A DNA stretch of 64,000 bases, taken from positions 868,001 to 932,000 of the forward strand of contig NZ_RFLW01000001.1 in assembly GCF_003719295.1 (NCBI RefSeq), given 5' to 3'. The translations under genes and the position numbers were made by a program. The notes below the pieces were generated by a model, which searched no databases, was not told where the DNA came from, and was given only the letters and a program-made list of their open reading frames with translations. The DNA comes from Haliea alexandrii. Its GTDB lineage: Bacteria > Pseudomonadota > Gammaproteobacteria > Pseudomonadales > Halieaceae. This document shows, in pieces, positions 37,215 through 46,493 of this stretch; the first letter of the stretch is position 1; every line of letters starts with the position of its first letter.

Positions 37215-38749
37215 ATGTCGCACAGCTGCTGGAAAACACAGCCCTGAGTTACCCCAAACGACCTGCGGTCTCCGTTGGGTGCCGCGCAGTACTTGATTAC
37301 TCGCAGCTCGGGGAGCGCACGGCCCGCCTCGCTTCCGCCATCAGGAACCATGCTGGCGACAGCATGACGGTTGCGATCACTACCCCGAATTGCCCTGAAT
37401 ACCTGGAAATACTCTATGCAACCTGGCATGCCGGACTGGCCGCGGCCCCGATGAATGCCAAACTCAGTGCGAGTGAGCTTGCTTTCATGGTGCGGGACTG
37501 CGGCGCGCGGCTGGTATTCACAAGCGCGGAGCAGGCCGCGGAACTGCAAGCACTCCTCGACGACGTGGCCATTCTGGTTCCTCGCAGCGCGGACTACCAT
37601 GTCGCGCTGCAGTCACCGACCGCGGCTATCGCGGATCGGCAGACAAGTGACCTGGCCTGGATCTTCTACACCAGCGGCACCACCGGTAAACCCAAGGGGG
37701 CAATGCTTTCCCACGGCAATCTCATGGCCATGACGCTGGCCTACTATGCCGATATCGACTCTCTGGGAGAGCACGATGCGCTGCTCCACCTGGCGGCGAC
37801 CTCCCACGCGTCGGGCCTGTTCGGATTGTCTTTCGTAGCCAAGGCCGGCAACAATGTCCTGCCAGAGAGTGGCGGCTTCGAAGCTGCGGAACTCGCCACT
37901 CTGATCAATCATTATCCGAAGCTCTCCTTCTTCATGCCGCCTACACTCCTGCGGCGTCTCGATCGCTATCAGGCACTTGTGCACGCAAACCTGGACAACG
38001 TGAAGGCGGTGCTACTGGGCGCAGCTCCCATCACCCCGGCGGACCTGCGTACCGGTTACGCGATGTTCGGGGCAAAACTGTGGAACGGCTACGGCCAGGG
38101 CGAAAGCCCCTGTACCATCACGGCCATGAGTAAGACCATGATCGCTCAGTGTATCCGCGAGCAACGCGAGGACCGCTTGGCATCCGTGGGTATTGTGCGA
38201 ACAGGCCTGCGGATCGCCGTGCTCAATGATGAAGGCCAGCCACTGGCTCCCGGCGCGACCGGCGAGATTGCTGTCAGCGGCGCAACCGTCATGCAAGGGT
38301 ATCTGAACCGGCCGGATGCCACTGCGGAAACGGTGGTTGCGGGCTGGCTTCGCACTGGCGACATCGGCCGTCTGGACGATGAAGGCTATCTCACACTGCT
38401 GGATCGGAAAAAGGACGTGATCATCTCCGGAGGCATGAATATCTACGCCCGTGAGGTTGAGGACGTGCTGCATGAGTCGAGCGATATCGCCGATATCGCC
38501 GTCATCGGCCTGCCGGATGCAGAATGGGGTGAAAGTGTACTTGCCATCGTAGTGGCGTCGCCCGGGTCAGTGCCGGATCTCGCGGCACTGGACGACCTCT
38601 GCCTGGCGCGCCTGGCGCGTTTCAAGCGACCCAAGTACTATTATCTTGTGGGCGACCTGCCGCGGAATGCCAGCGGGAAGGTGCTTAAGAGGCAGTTGCG
38701 CGATGAAATGACTCTAATAGATCCCGGCGCATTCCTCAAACCCCGGTAG
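37211..38749 (+). CDS. AMP-forming acyl-CoA ligase
   Basis: 512 residues of the ANL superfamily. It has the P-loop FYTSGTTGKPKGAM, the NGYGQGES adenine-binding segment, the DRKKDVIISGGMNIYAREVED hinge, and the catalytic C-terminal Lys in LPRNASGKVLKRQL. It activates a carboxylic acid through an acyl-adenylate to its CoA thioester. The substrate is unknown. It is translationally coupled to the upstream thiolase. Confidence 0.92.
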   Translation: MNVAQLLENTALSYPKRPAVSVGCRAVLDYSQLGERTARLASAIRNHAGDSMTVAITTPNCPEYLEILYATWHAGLAAAPMNAKLSASELAFMVRDCGARLVFTSAEQAAELQALLDDVAILVPRSADYHVALQSPTAAIADRQTSDLAWIFYTSGTTGKPKGAMLSHGNLMAMTLAYYADIDSLGEHDALLHLAATSHASGLFGLSFVAKAGNNVLPESGGFEAAELATLINHYPKLSFFMPPTLLRRLDRYQALVHANLDNVKAVLLGAAPITPADLRTGYAMFGAKLWNGYGQGESPCTITAMSKTMIAQCIREQREDRLASVGIVRTGLRIAVLNDEGQPLAPGATGEIAVSGATVMQGYLNRPDATAETVVAGWLRTGDIGRLDDEGYLTLLDRKKDVIISGGMNIYAREVEDVLHESSDIADIAVIGLPDAEWGESVLAIVVASPGSVPDLAALDDLCLARLARFKRPKYYYLVGDLPRNASGKVLKRQLRDEMTLIDPGAFLKPR

Positions 38750-38838
38750 TTACTGCCAAGAGTCGCTTGCCCTGTTAATATTCCAGATGGGAAAAGTTCT
38801 TTTACATTCGCGTTGACAGGATGCGGGGGAATTAGTGG

Positions 38839-39561
38839 ATGAGCGGGTTGCAAAAAACGGAGCTGGGAAAATCAAAGAAACGCGTGAATAAAGGCGGCAA
38901 TTCACCGGATATTATCGTCAACTGGATTCAGGAAGGGCTCTACAACGGTCGCTATGTGCCCGGGCAGAAGCTGGTGGAGGCGGACCTGATCGCGACCCTG
39001 AATATCTCTCGTGGCCCAGTACGCGAGGCCCTCAAGCGGCTGCATGGCAAGGGCATACTCAGGCAGATACCTTTCCGTGGTGCGCACATTCGCGCATTTT
39101 CTCGCAAGGAAGCCGCCGACCTGTTGACGGTCCTTGAACCCTTGACCTCCTTGATGGCCAAGCTGGCTGCGGAGGCCGTCGCAGCCGGGGTTTCGACACA
39201 GCCGCTGGCGGACATTCTGCAGTGGATCGAAAAGTTCCAACGCGGCAGCGTTAACGATGTGACCTTCGTTGGCAAGCGTCAGCACCTATACCAGACCCTA
39301 ATGGAACTCGGTGGCAACGTTGAGCTGCCCTACATCATGCCCACGGCACAGCTACACCTACTGCGCCTGCAGTCATTTCCCTATCTCGACAACGAGCAGC
39401 GACAGCAGGTGATCGACGAGTACCTGCGAATTATTGACGCGGTACTCAATGGCGATGCGATCCGCGCCGCCCGGGTTGGCAAACAGCACGTACAGGCCGC
39501 GAAAAGGCGCGTGGCGTCACTTCCCGACGAAGTGTTTCCTGACTTCCGGGTCGGCGACTGA
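38839..39561 (+). CDS. GntR-family regulator, FCD subfamily (1)
   Basis: 240 residues. The N-terminal winged helix (PGQKLVEADLIATLNISRGPVREALKRLHGKGIL) matches GntR, and the all-helical C-terminal FCD domain binds a carboxylic-acid-type effector in relatives. ATG 38839 has GCGGGGGA 8 nt upstream. It is closely related to the second regulator at 41688. Probably a repressor of this cluster. Confidence 0.9.
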   Translation: MSGLQKTELGKSKKRVNKGGNSPDIIVNWIQEGLYNGRYVPGQKLVEADLIATLNISRGPVREALKRLHGKGILRQIPFRGAHIRAFSRKEAADLLTVLEPLTSLMAKLAAEAVAAGVSTQPLADILQWIEKFQRGSVNDVTFVGKRQHLYQTLMELGGNVELPYIMPTAQLHLLRLQSFPYLDNEQRQQVIDEYLRIIDAVLNGDAIRAARVGKQHVQAAKRRVASLPDEVFPDFRVGD

Positions 39562-39772
39562 GATCTCCGGACGTTTTTCCTGCCGCGACTCGACCATGAC
39601 CTCCGCAAGAGAGAATACGCTCGACCAGGCGCGGCTTGGGTGCTGTCCCCGCGCCTCCGCATTGACTTGCGTCGGTTCGCTATCGCGCTGAAGCCCCGTC
39701 TCATCTAGATCGCGCACCGGATGTATAAACTCGAATTATAAGAAAATTGCATAAAATGTGAGGTATTTAATT

Positions 39773-40513
39773 TTGGCGACACTTGTTCTTGGCGGTTCGC
39801 GGGGAATCGGGCTGGAAATCGCAAGCGCATTTGCGCGCGACGGCAATCACGTATTCATTAACTACGCTAACGATGATGCCGTCGCGGATGAGGCGGAACG
39901 ACGCATCCTGAACGAAGGCGGAAGCTGCACACTGGTCAAGGCGGATGTGTCGACGCCAGCAGGCTGCACGGCGATTGCGCAAGCCGTACGACAAGTAGCC
40001 GGCCGCGTCGATCAGCTTGTGCACAGCGCTGTCATGGCTTACCCGACCAGCATCCTCGACGCAGAGCCCGCGCGTTTCGACAAGGCGGTGTCGGTGAATG
40101 GCCTGTCCCTGCTGTATATCACTCAAGCGCTGGCGGGCCTGCTAGTTCGCGGCAGCACTATTTTTTATTTAACAAGCCGCGGAGGCCGCACGGTGATCGA
40201 GAACTATGTCGCTGTCGGTGTCAGCAAAGCGCTTGCGGAAAGCCTCGTGCGTTACATGGCAGTGGAGTTGGCCCCGCGCGGTATCCGGATCAACAGCATC
40301 GCGCCGGGAATTGTCGAGACAGATGCCGTACGTGCAGTCTTCGGGAATAATGCGAGCAGTCTCGTAGCTCAGTCGGCGCAAAAGAATCCTAGTGGAAGGG
40401 CGGTGCAAAGCGAAGACTATGTCGCACTCATGCGTTTCCTAGCCTCACCGGCGGCCGAATATATCACCGGCCAAACTTTTTTCGTGAGTGGTGGAGCGAA
40501 TCTGCACGCGTGA
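39773..40513 (+). CDS. short-chain dehydrogenase/reductase (1)
   Basis: About 246 residues. The nucleotide-binding motif is GGSRGIG rather than TGxxxGIG. The catalytic area is unusual: the expected YxxxK reads Y-V-A-V-G-V-S-K (IENYVAVGVSKALAESL), which spaces Tyr and Lys seven apart instead of four, and the preceding Ser region reads YLTSRGGR. A TTG at 39773 is favoured, with GAGG 10 nt upstream; a GTG at 39758 is the alternative. It resembles FabG/FabL-like enoyl-ACP reductases, which also use a Y-x6-K pattern, so it may be an enoyl reductase. Confidence 0.8.
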   Translation: MATLVLGGSRGIGLEIASAFARDGNHVFINYANDDAVADEAERRILNEGGSCTLVKADVSTPAGCTAIAQAVRQVAGRVDQLVHSAVMAYPTSILDAEPARFDKAVSVNGLSLLYITQALAGLLVRGSTIFYLTSRGGRTVIENYVAVGVSKALAESLVRYMAVELAPRGIRINSIAPGIVETDAVRAVFGNNASSLVAQSAQKNPSGRAVQSEDYVALMRFLASPAAEYITGQTFFVSGGANLHA

Positions 40514-40645
40514 CGACGATCCGGTATCTGCACCGGTGTCTTCAAGGAAATTATAGATAGTTGGCGGCGCGTCTGCCCTGAGGCCGCAGTCAGCTGTGCT
40601 GGAGTCCTGAGAGAGCGTGGTTTCGTCTGGACAAACGCAACAATA

Positions 40646-40663
40646 TAGGACAGGATTGTCCTA
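40646..40663. promoter_or_regulatory. operator-like inverted repeat upstream of the second SDR
   Basis: TAGGACA at 40646-40652 and TGTCCTA at 40657-40663 around GGAT, 73 bp before the dehydrogenase start. It contains the ATTGTCC half-site also found in the palindrome at 53601-53613. Confidence 0.45.
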
Positions 40664-40735
40664 CCTAATGAGCGGCTGCGGTGCGGGAGTGCTTCCCTGG
40701 TTCCACAGCCACAATAAATGTATAAGGGAGATCAT

Positions 40736-41518
40736 ATGGGACGTTTACAGGACAAGGTAGCGATCGTCACGGGCGCCGGCTCGGGGATTGGACGCGCGTG
40801 CATGGAGCTTTTTGCCCGAGAGGGCGCGAAGGTTGTCGGATGCTCCAGGACGCAGAGTAACCTGGACGAGACGCTGGCCAACGTCACGCGTGACGGCGGC
40901 AAGGGTATTGTGGTGGCGGCGGATCTGTCCACGCCCGAAGGCGCGCAAAAGCTGGTGGATGCCACCATTGCCGAGTATGGACGCGTCGACGTGCTGCTTA
41001 ACGGCGCGGGTGTCGGTTATTCCTGGGAGAAGACGCACGCAGGATCAATGGGTTCGGTGACGGACACTACCCCCGAAATGTGGCGCGAGGTCATGGCCAT
41101 TGATCTCGATTCAATCTTTTACATGTCTCGGCTCGTGATTCCACACATGAAAGAGCAGGGTGCGGGGTCGATCATCAACATTTCATCCGTGCTGGGGGTC
41201 AAGGGGCACCCGGATGCCCATGCCTACACTACGGCCAAGGGCGCGATCGTCAATTTGACGCGCTCACTGTGCGCTGCCTACGCTCTTGATGGCGTGCGCG
41301 CGAACTGTGTCTGCCCCGGCTTTATCGACACCCCGATGATTGAAACGCATATCTCCCTGTTCGACGATGAGGCAGTGGCCGACCGCTTCTGCCCCATGCG
41401 CCGTACCGGTACCCCGAACGAGGTAGCATATGGTTGTGTTTATCTGGCATCGGATGAATCAACGTACACAAATGGTTCAATCATTTTGATCGACGGTGGC
41501 ACTTCGGCGCGTATCTAG
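40736..41518 (+). CDS. short-chain dehydrogenase/reductase (2)
   Basis: 260 residues. It has the classical TGAGSGIG cofactor loop, the NGAG strand motif, catalytic Ser in NISSVLG and YTTAKGA (Y-x3-K), then the PGFIDTPM segment. It is probably an NAD(P)-dependent alcohol dehydrogenase or 3-hydroxyacyl-CoA dehydrogenase. The start at 40736 is supported by AAGGGAG 8 nt upstream. It is flanked by GntR genes, so probably separately controlled. Confidence 0.9.
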   Translation: MGRLQDKVAIVTGAGSGIGRACMELFAREGAKVVGCSRTQSNLDETLANVTRDGGKGIVVAADLSTPEGAQKLVDATIAEYGRVDVLLNGAGVGYSWEKTHAGSMGSVTDTTPEMWREVMAIDLDSIFYMSRLVIPHMKEQGAGSIINISSVLGVKGHPDAHAYTTAKGAIVNLTRSLCAAYALDGVRANCVCPGFIDTPMIETHISLFDDEAVADRFCPMRRTGTPNEVAYGCVYLASDESTYTNGSIILIDGGTSARI

Positions 41519-41526
41519 TGAGCAAA

Positions 41527-41555
41527 TGCCCGGGGCCTGGCTCCGGCTCTGGGCA
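41527..41555 (+). terminator. stem-loop after the second SDR
   Basis: TGCCCGGGGCC at 41527-41537 pairs with GGCTCTGGGCA at 41545-41555 (11 bp with two G-U pairs) around a 7 nt loop, 9 bp after the stop. No U-tract follows, so it could be rho-assisted. Confidence 0.4.
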
Positions 41556-41636
41556 CCCTGGTGTTACTATGCGGAGGCGCTTGGGGCACACAGCGGCGCT
41601 GTTTTGGTGGCCTGAAAAGTCGCAGGCAATTGATTC

Positions 41637-41663
41637 GAAAAGTGGCACCACTGGAAAAGTGGC
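41637..41663. promoter_or_regulatory. direct-repeat operator candidate before the second GntR gene
   Basis: GAAAAGTGGC occurs at 41637-41646 and 41654-41663, 17 bp apart, 25 bp before the GntR start. The first copy is followed by ACCACT, giving a TGGCACCACT word also present in the 34334 palindrome. May be an autoregulatory site. Confidence 0.4.
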
Positions 41664-41687
41664 GGCACCAGCAACGTGCTAGATGAT

Positions 41688-42416
41688 ATGGTAGAAAGCA
41701 AGAACAATTTGACGGGAAGCCGGCGAGAGCCGGAGGCGGCGGGTTCAAGCGTCTCTGTCAGTTCCCCGCGTCGCGTCATGGAAGCAATCCTTTCCGGTAT
41801 CAAGAAGGGACGCTATGTCCCGGGACAGCGGCTTATCGAGGCTGACCTGACTCGTGAGTTGAAGGTCAGCCGGGGGCCGGTACGTGAGGCTTTCAAGCGA
41901 CTAGCCGGCGAGGGCGTTCTGGTGCTGAACAAACACCGTGGTGCCTTCGTTCGCGCGCAGTCGCGTGACGAGGTCCGCGACATGATGTGTGTTCTGGAGG
42001 TACTGGCGGGGCTTGCGGCGAAGTTGGCCGCCCGTCATATCAATGAAGGCGACAATCGGCAACGACTACAGGAAGTTTTCGAATCGGCGATGCATGAGGG
42101 TGAGGAGGGCGAGACGCTTGCGTTTCTCGACGAACGACGACGCTTCTACGATACGCTGTACGACATCGGCGGTAATCGCGAGCTGCAGCACATGGTGCCG
42201 CGCATGCAGATCAGCCTGTTACGTCTGCAGTTCCAGGCCTTTGTGTCCCGCAAACAGCATGAAAGCCAGCTCAAGGAATTGCACTCAATGGTTGAGGCTG
42301 TTCTCATGGGCGATCCCAAAAAGGCCGAGCGCACCGCCCGAGCCCACCTGCGTCGCCGTCGACTCAGTCTCACTACATTGCCTGACGACGCTTTCGCTGC
42401 CGCAGCCCAGCACTGA
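41688..42416 (+). CDS. GntR-family regulator, FCD subfamily (2)
   Basis: About 242 residues. It has the winged helix (PGQRLIEADLTRELKVSRGPVREAFKRLAGEGVL) and a C-terminal FCD domain. ATG 41688 is preferred over GTG 41676. It is a paralog of the regulator at 38839 (same PGQ-LxEADL and SRGPVREA segments and similar FCD). It converges on the thiolase at the end of the minus-strand operon. Confidence 0.88.
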   Translation: MVESKNNLTGSRREPEAAGSSVSVSSPRRVMEAILSGIKKGRYVPGQRLIEADLTRELKVSRGPVREAFKRLAGEGVLVLNKHRGAFVRAQSRDEVRDMMCVLEVLAGLAAKLAARHINEGDNRQRLQEVFESAMHEGEEGETLAFLDERRRFYDTLYDIGGNRELQHMVPRMQISLLRLQFQAFVSRKQHESQLKELHSMVEAVLMGDPKKAERTARAHLRRRRLSLTTLPDDAFAAAAQH

Positions 42417-42458
42417 ACGACAGTAACGGCCGGGTGCCGTACGGAGCACTGCGAGCGG

Positions 42459-43652
42459 CTACAGGCGCCGCACCAGGGTAGCGTTTGCCATGCCACCGGA
42501 TTCACACATGGTCTGTAAACCGTAGCGTCCGTTGGTTTCCTCAAGCGTTCTCAGCAGATTACCCAGCAGACGGCCACCCGAAGCGCCCACAGGATGTCCC
42601 AGGGCGATGGCGCCTCCAAACTGGTTGATCTTTTCCTGATCCGCAGCAAAGTGCTTTTGCCAAGCCAGCACTACGGACGCGAACGCCTCATTGACCTCGA
42701 AGGAGTCTATGTCATCGAAGGAAACCCCGGCGCGGCGCAGCAGCTTCTCTGTGGCCGGTATGATGCCGGTGAGCATAAACAACGGGTCGTCGCCGGTCAC
42801 TGCGAAGGCTTCGACGCTGGCCCGCGGGGTTAGGTTGAGACGCGCGGCGGTGCTTTCCTCCGCAATGAGGACCGCACAGGCGCCGTCCGTGACCTGGCTA
42901 GAGTTGCCGGCACTGACGGACCAGTCGATTTCCGGGAACCTCTCCTGCATCGTCGGATCCCTGAACGCCGGTTGCAATGCTGACAGCTTGTCGAACGTGG
43001 TATCCCTTCGCAGTCCCTCGTCCCGGGCAACGGGTGATGAGTCGTGGTTGCGACTCGGAAGCGGCAGGATGTCCCGGGCCGTGCTCCCACTATCTTCCGC
43101 AGCGGCAGCAAGTTCATGCGAGCGCAATGCCAGTCTGTCCTGTTCCTCGCGGCTAATGTTCCATTTCGCCGCAATCAGTTCTGCGGCAATACCTTGACCC
43201 ACGAGTCCCTCTGGATAGCGGGCATGGTGGGCACTGCCCATGTTGTCCTTGCCCATACGGTTCGCGCGCATGGGCACGCGGCTCATCATTTCCACGCCGC
43301 CGGCCAGGACGAGATCACAAGCGCCGGCGATTACGCCCTGGGCCGCGAAATCCACTGCCTGCTGGGCGGAACCACACTTACGATCCAGTGTCACCGCGGG
43401 CACGGATTCCGGGAAGCCGGCTGCAAGTACCGCCTGTCTGCCGATGTTTCCCGATTGTTCGGCCACCTGAACAACGCAGCCGGTGATGACATCCTCGATC
43501 AGCGCCGGGTCCAGGCGGTTACGTTCTACTATGGCCGACAGGACCTGCGCGTACAGGTCCACGGGGTGCCAGTGCGCCAGAACGCCCGATTCGCGGCCTC
43601 GCCCAAAGGGCGTTCGAATCACATCTACGATAACTGCGCGTCGGGTAGCCAT
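42459..43652 (-). CDS. acetyl-CoA C-acyltransferase (thiolase II/I type)
   Basis: 397 residues. It has all the degradative-thiolase residues: Cys in LDRKCGSAQQAV (~91), His in LGHPVGASGG, and Cys in CESGGMANATL. It cleaves beta-ketoacyl-CoA with CoA, or condenses in reverse. It is the last gene of the nine-gene minus operon, 4 bp after the carboxyltransferase-like gene, so it would act on the CoA-activated product of carboxylation (inference). Confidence 0.93.
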   Translation of the reverse strand: MATRRAVIVDVIRTPFGRGRESGVLAHWHPVDLYAQVLSAIVERNRLDPALIEDVITGCVVQVAEQSGNIGRQAVLAAGFPESVPAVTLDRKCGSAQQAVDFAAQGVIAGACDLVLAGGVEMMSRVPMRANRMGKDNMGSAHHARYPEGLVGQGIAAELIAAKWNISREEQDRLALRSHELAAAAEDSGSTARDILPLPSRNHDSSPVARDEGLRRDTTFDKLSALQPAFRDPTMQERFPEIDWSVSAGNSSQVTDGACAVLIAEESTAARLNLTPRASVEAFAVTGDDPLFMLTGIIPATEKLLRRAGVSFDDIDSFEVNEAFASVVLAWQKHFAADQEKINQFGGAIALGHPVGASGGRLLGNLLRTLEETNGRYGLQTMCESGGMANATLVRRL

Positions 43653-43656
43653 GGCA

Positions 43657-45111
43657 TTACTTCCTCAGAGTGACGCTGAGGTTCTGCGACTCAATCTGAA
43701 CCAATGGCGCTTTCGCCACTTTCATCAATCGACCCACCTCTGCCAGTTCGGGTGAGGAGAGCATCGGGTAGTCCCGCTGCACCGGTCCCGCTTCGCGCAT
43801 TCTCTTTAAATCCGCCTCTGGCATCAGCGCGCGCAAAATCAGCTCGTCCGGATCGCGAGTACCATACTCCTTGTAAAGCTCTTCCTCGGTCGGTTGCTGC
43901 GGTGGGTGTGCGGCGACCTTCTTCGCCCGTGGAGAACTCATGATGCGGTCGTAGATGTTTTGGTCGATCGGCGCTACCGGATCCCCGTAGAAACCGGCAG
44001 CATACTGGATGACCTCGTCAGGAACGATCTTGTACCGCTCGCCATTGACCATGTTGAGCACTGCCTGGATGCCAACCAGCTGGGAGAAGGGCGTCGCCAT
44101 CCCCGGATAGCCCAGTTCGGCACGAACCTTGGCGGTCTCCATCAGCACGTCATCCATTCTGTGGCTCAGGTTGTGCTTGGCCATTTGCGCGCGCAGCGTA
44201 CCGATCATGCCGCCTGGTATCTGGTGGCTCGCCGACAGCACATCGTACTCATGGGATTGGTTGACCAGAAAGCCGGCAGCCTTGCCGACCCTCTCGAAGT
44301 GTTCTGCGACTGGGGGCAGCAGGGACGTGTCGATGTTATGCGTATGCCCCAGCAGCTCGACGTTGCGAGCCATGATTTCGGTGGATGGCACCGAAGGTCC
44401 GTTCGCCATGGGGCGGCTAGCGGTGTGCAAAATCTTTACACCCAGTTCTATGGCGTCGCAATAGGCTTTTCCGGACATGCCCAGTATGTTGTTCGAGTGG
44501 AACTCAATCGGTTTACCGCGCGCGTTAGCCTGAATAGCCGGTATAAGAGTTTGCATCCGCTCCTTGTCCAGAACGCCGGCGGTATCGTAGAGGAGGATAG
44601 TGTCGATATCAGGGCAAACGGACAGTTTGTCAGCCTTGTCGGCGTAGTATTCATCGGTGTGTACGGGGCTGGATGTGAACATGATGGAGCCGGCAACTTC
44701 TGAGCCGAATTCCTTGGCCACTTTCGCCAGACGGTGCATCTTGTCGATGTTGAATAGAACATCGTAGATCCAGAAGGAGCGGCAGCCGTGCACGTTCAGT
44801 TGGCGCATCCACATGTCCATCATCGCATCCGGCGTTACACCAAAAGTTACCGAGGCATTGGCACGCATGCCTCCGCGAATCGGCGTGTTCGGCATGGCCT
44901 GGGTCAGCAGGTCAAGGCTCTCCCATGGGTCTTCACTGTTGACCCGGATCTGGACCTCGAACATCGAAGACCCCGCCAGGTCGATTACCCGAAAACCGCT
45001 TTTGTCCAGTGTCGGAGCCACAGGCAGGGCCATACCTGCACGCATCTGCATACCCCAGAGGCTCTGCTGTCCGTCCCGAAGTGTCTCGTCCAGAAATTCA
45101 ATATGCGCCAT
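43657..45111 (-). CDS. divergent pyruvate-carboxylase/OadA-type carboxyltransferase subunit
   Basis: 484 residues. It has a DRE-TIM barrel starting FLDETLRDGQQS and the conserved PYC_OADA C-terminal region (MIGTLRAQMAKH; LGYPGMATPFSQLVGIQAVLN; GERYKIVPDEV). Two family-defining active-site motifs differ. The KDMAGLL carbamylated-lysine motif reads YDTAGVL, and the metal-binding HxHxxxxG motif reads HSNNILG. Metal binding or the acceptor substrate is therefore probably altered. It works with the BCCP and biotin carboxylase just upstream. Possible roles are carboxylation of a ketone or another carbonyl compound (inference). Confidence 0.82.
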   Translation of the reverse strand: MAHIEFLDETLRDGQQSLWGMQMRAGMALPVAPTLDKSGFRVIDLAGSSMFEVQIRVNSEDPWESLDLLTQAMPNTPIRGGMRANASVTFGVTPDAMMDMWMRQLNVHGCRSFWIYDVLFNIDKMHRLAKVAKEFGSEVAGSIMFTSSPVHTDEYYADKADKLSVCPDIDTILLYDTAGVLDKERMQTLIPAIQANARGKPIEFHSNNILGMSGKAYCDAIELGVKILHTASRPMANGPSVPSTEIMARNVELLGHTHNIDTSLLPPVAEHFERVGKAAGFLVNQSHEYDVLSASHQIPGGMIGTLRAQMAKHNLSHRMDDVLMETAKVRAELGYPGMATPFSQLVGIQAVLNMVNGERYKIVPDEVIQYAAGFYGDPVAPIDQNIYDRIMSSPRAKKVAAHPPQQPTEEELYKEYGTRDPDELILRALMPEADLKRMREAGPVQRDYPMLSSPELAEVGRLMKVAKAPLVQIESQNLSVTLRK

Positions 45112-45117
45112 TGCGCG

Positions 45118-46485
45118 TTACTCCTCTCGATTGGCGAACGCTTGCAGACCGGTTTGTTCCAGCCAGCGTGTGGTTATCAGGTTGTTGTGGAAATCCGGAT
45201 GCCGAATGATGAAGTGCTGCAAAGGCATGTTGGTCTTGACGCCCGCAAGCGAGAATTGGCGGATCGCTTCGTCCATACGTAGCAGTGCTTCCGTGCGATC
45301 GTTTCCGTATACGATCAGCTTGCCGACCATGCTGTCGTAATAAGGGGGGATAAGCGCACCTTGGCTACAGAATGTGTCGAGGCGAACAAAGTCCATGTCC
45401 GGCGGCTCCCAGGTGGTAAGACGCCCAGGGCTGGGCAGAAACCCGTGATCCGGATCCTCGGCGTTAACCCGGCATTCGATGGCGTGGCCGTGGAGGACGA
45501 TGTCCGATTGTTGCAGATCCAGGGCTTCACCGCCGGCGAGCCGTAGTTGCATGGCGACCAAATCTCGTCGTGAAATGAGTTCGCTCACTGGGTGCTCGAC
45601 CTGGATCCTGGCATTGACCTCAATGAAGTAGAATTCACCGCGCTCGACGTCGAACAGGAATTCCACCGTACCCGCATTGCGGTAATTCAGGTCAGAAGTC
45701 AGCTTCACGGCGGCCGCATGCAGCTCGGCGCGAACTGTATCCGGCATGATTGTACAGGGTGCTTCTTCGATCAGCTTCTGGTAGCGGCGCTGCACGGAAC
45801 AATCGCGCTCGCCAAAATGCAGCACGTTCCCTTCACCGTCACCGAAGACTTGAACTTCAACGTGCCGGGCACTCTCGACAAAGCGTTCGATGTACAGTGA
45901 TCCATCGCCGAATGCTGCGCGTGCTTCTTCCGAGGCCTTGTTGAAAGATGCCCTGACGTCTTCTGGTCCTCGCGCGAAGAACATGCCGCGGCCGCCCCCA
46001 CCCGCCGTAGCCTTCATGACCACTGGATAACCGATCTCACTTGCCGCGGCGCAGGCATCCTCTGCGGAGTCCAGTGCCGGGGTCCCCGGTACCAGGGGAA
46101 CCCCGGATGCCTCTGCAATGCGGCGCGCACTGAGCTTGTCTCCCAGGGCCTCAATAGTTTCGGGACGGGGGCCGACAAACGCGATGCCGTTTTCCTCGCA
46201 CAATCGGGCCAGGGCAGCTCTCTCGGACAGGAAGCCGTATCCGGGATGCAGGGCGTCACAACCCGCCCCCAGCGCTGCTTGCACGATCAGCCGTTCATCC
46301 AGGTAACTGCGTGTCGCTTCCGCCGGACCTACGATGACCGTGCGCTGGGCCATGCGCGCAGGGAGGCTTTCCGCGTCGGCCGCGGAGCTTCCGAGCACGG
46401 TCTCAATCCCGAGGGAGTGTGCCGCACGAAGAATACGCACCGCAATTTCGCCCCGATTGGCAATAAACAGTCTTGAAATAGCCAT
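45118..46485 (-). CDS. biotin carboxylase subunit
   Basis: 455 residues, the length of stand-alone AccC. It has an N-terminal pre-ATP-grasp domain (FIANRGEIAVRILRAA), the ATP-grasp glycine loop KATAGGGGRGM, the catalytic EVNARIQVEHPVSE segment, and a C-terminal biotin-carboxylase domain. It carboxylates the biotin of the adjacent BCCP using ATP and bicarbonate. The setting in this operon suggests a paralog dedicated to the catabolic carboxylase, not the housekeeping accC (not seen with accB alone here). Confidence 0.92.
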   Translation of the reverse strand: MAISRLFIANRGEIAVRILRAAHSLGIETVLGSSAADAESLPARMAQRTVIVGPAEATRSYLDERLIVQAALGAGCDALHPGYGFLSERAALARLCEENGIAFVGPRPETIEALGDKLSARRIAEASGVPLVPGTPALDSAEDACAAASEIGYPVVMKATAGGGGRGMFFARGPEDVRASFNKASEEARAAFGDGSLYIERFVESARHVEVQVFGDGEGNVLHFGERDCSVQRRYQKLIEEAPCTIMPDTVRAELHAAAVKLTSDLNYRNAGTVEFLFDVERGEFYFIEVNARIQVEHPVSELISRRDLVAMQLRLAGGEALDLQQSDIVLHGHAIECRVNAEDPDHGFLPSPGRLTTWEPPDMDFVRLDTFCSQGALIPPYYDSMVGKLIVYGNDRTEALLRMDEAIRQFSLAGVKTNMPLQHFIIRHPDFHNNLITTRWLEQTGLQAFANREE

Positions 46486-46493
46486 ACTGCAGT

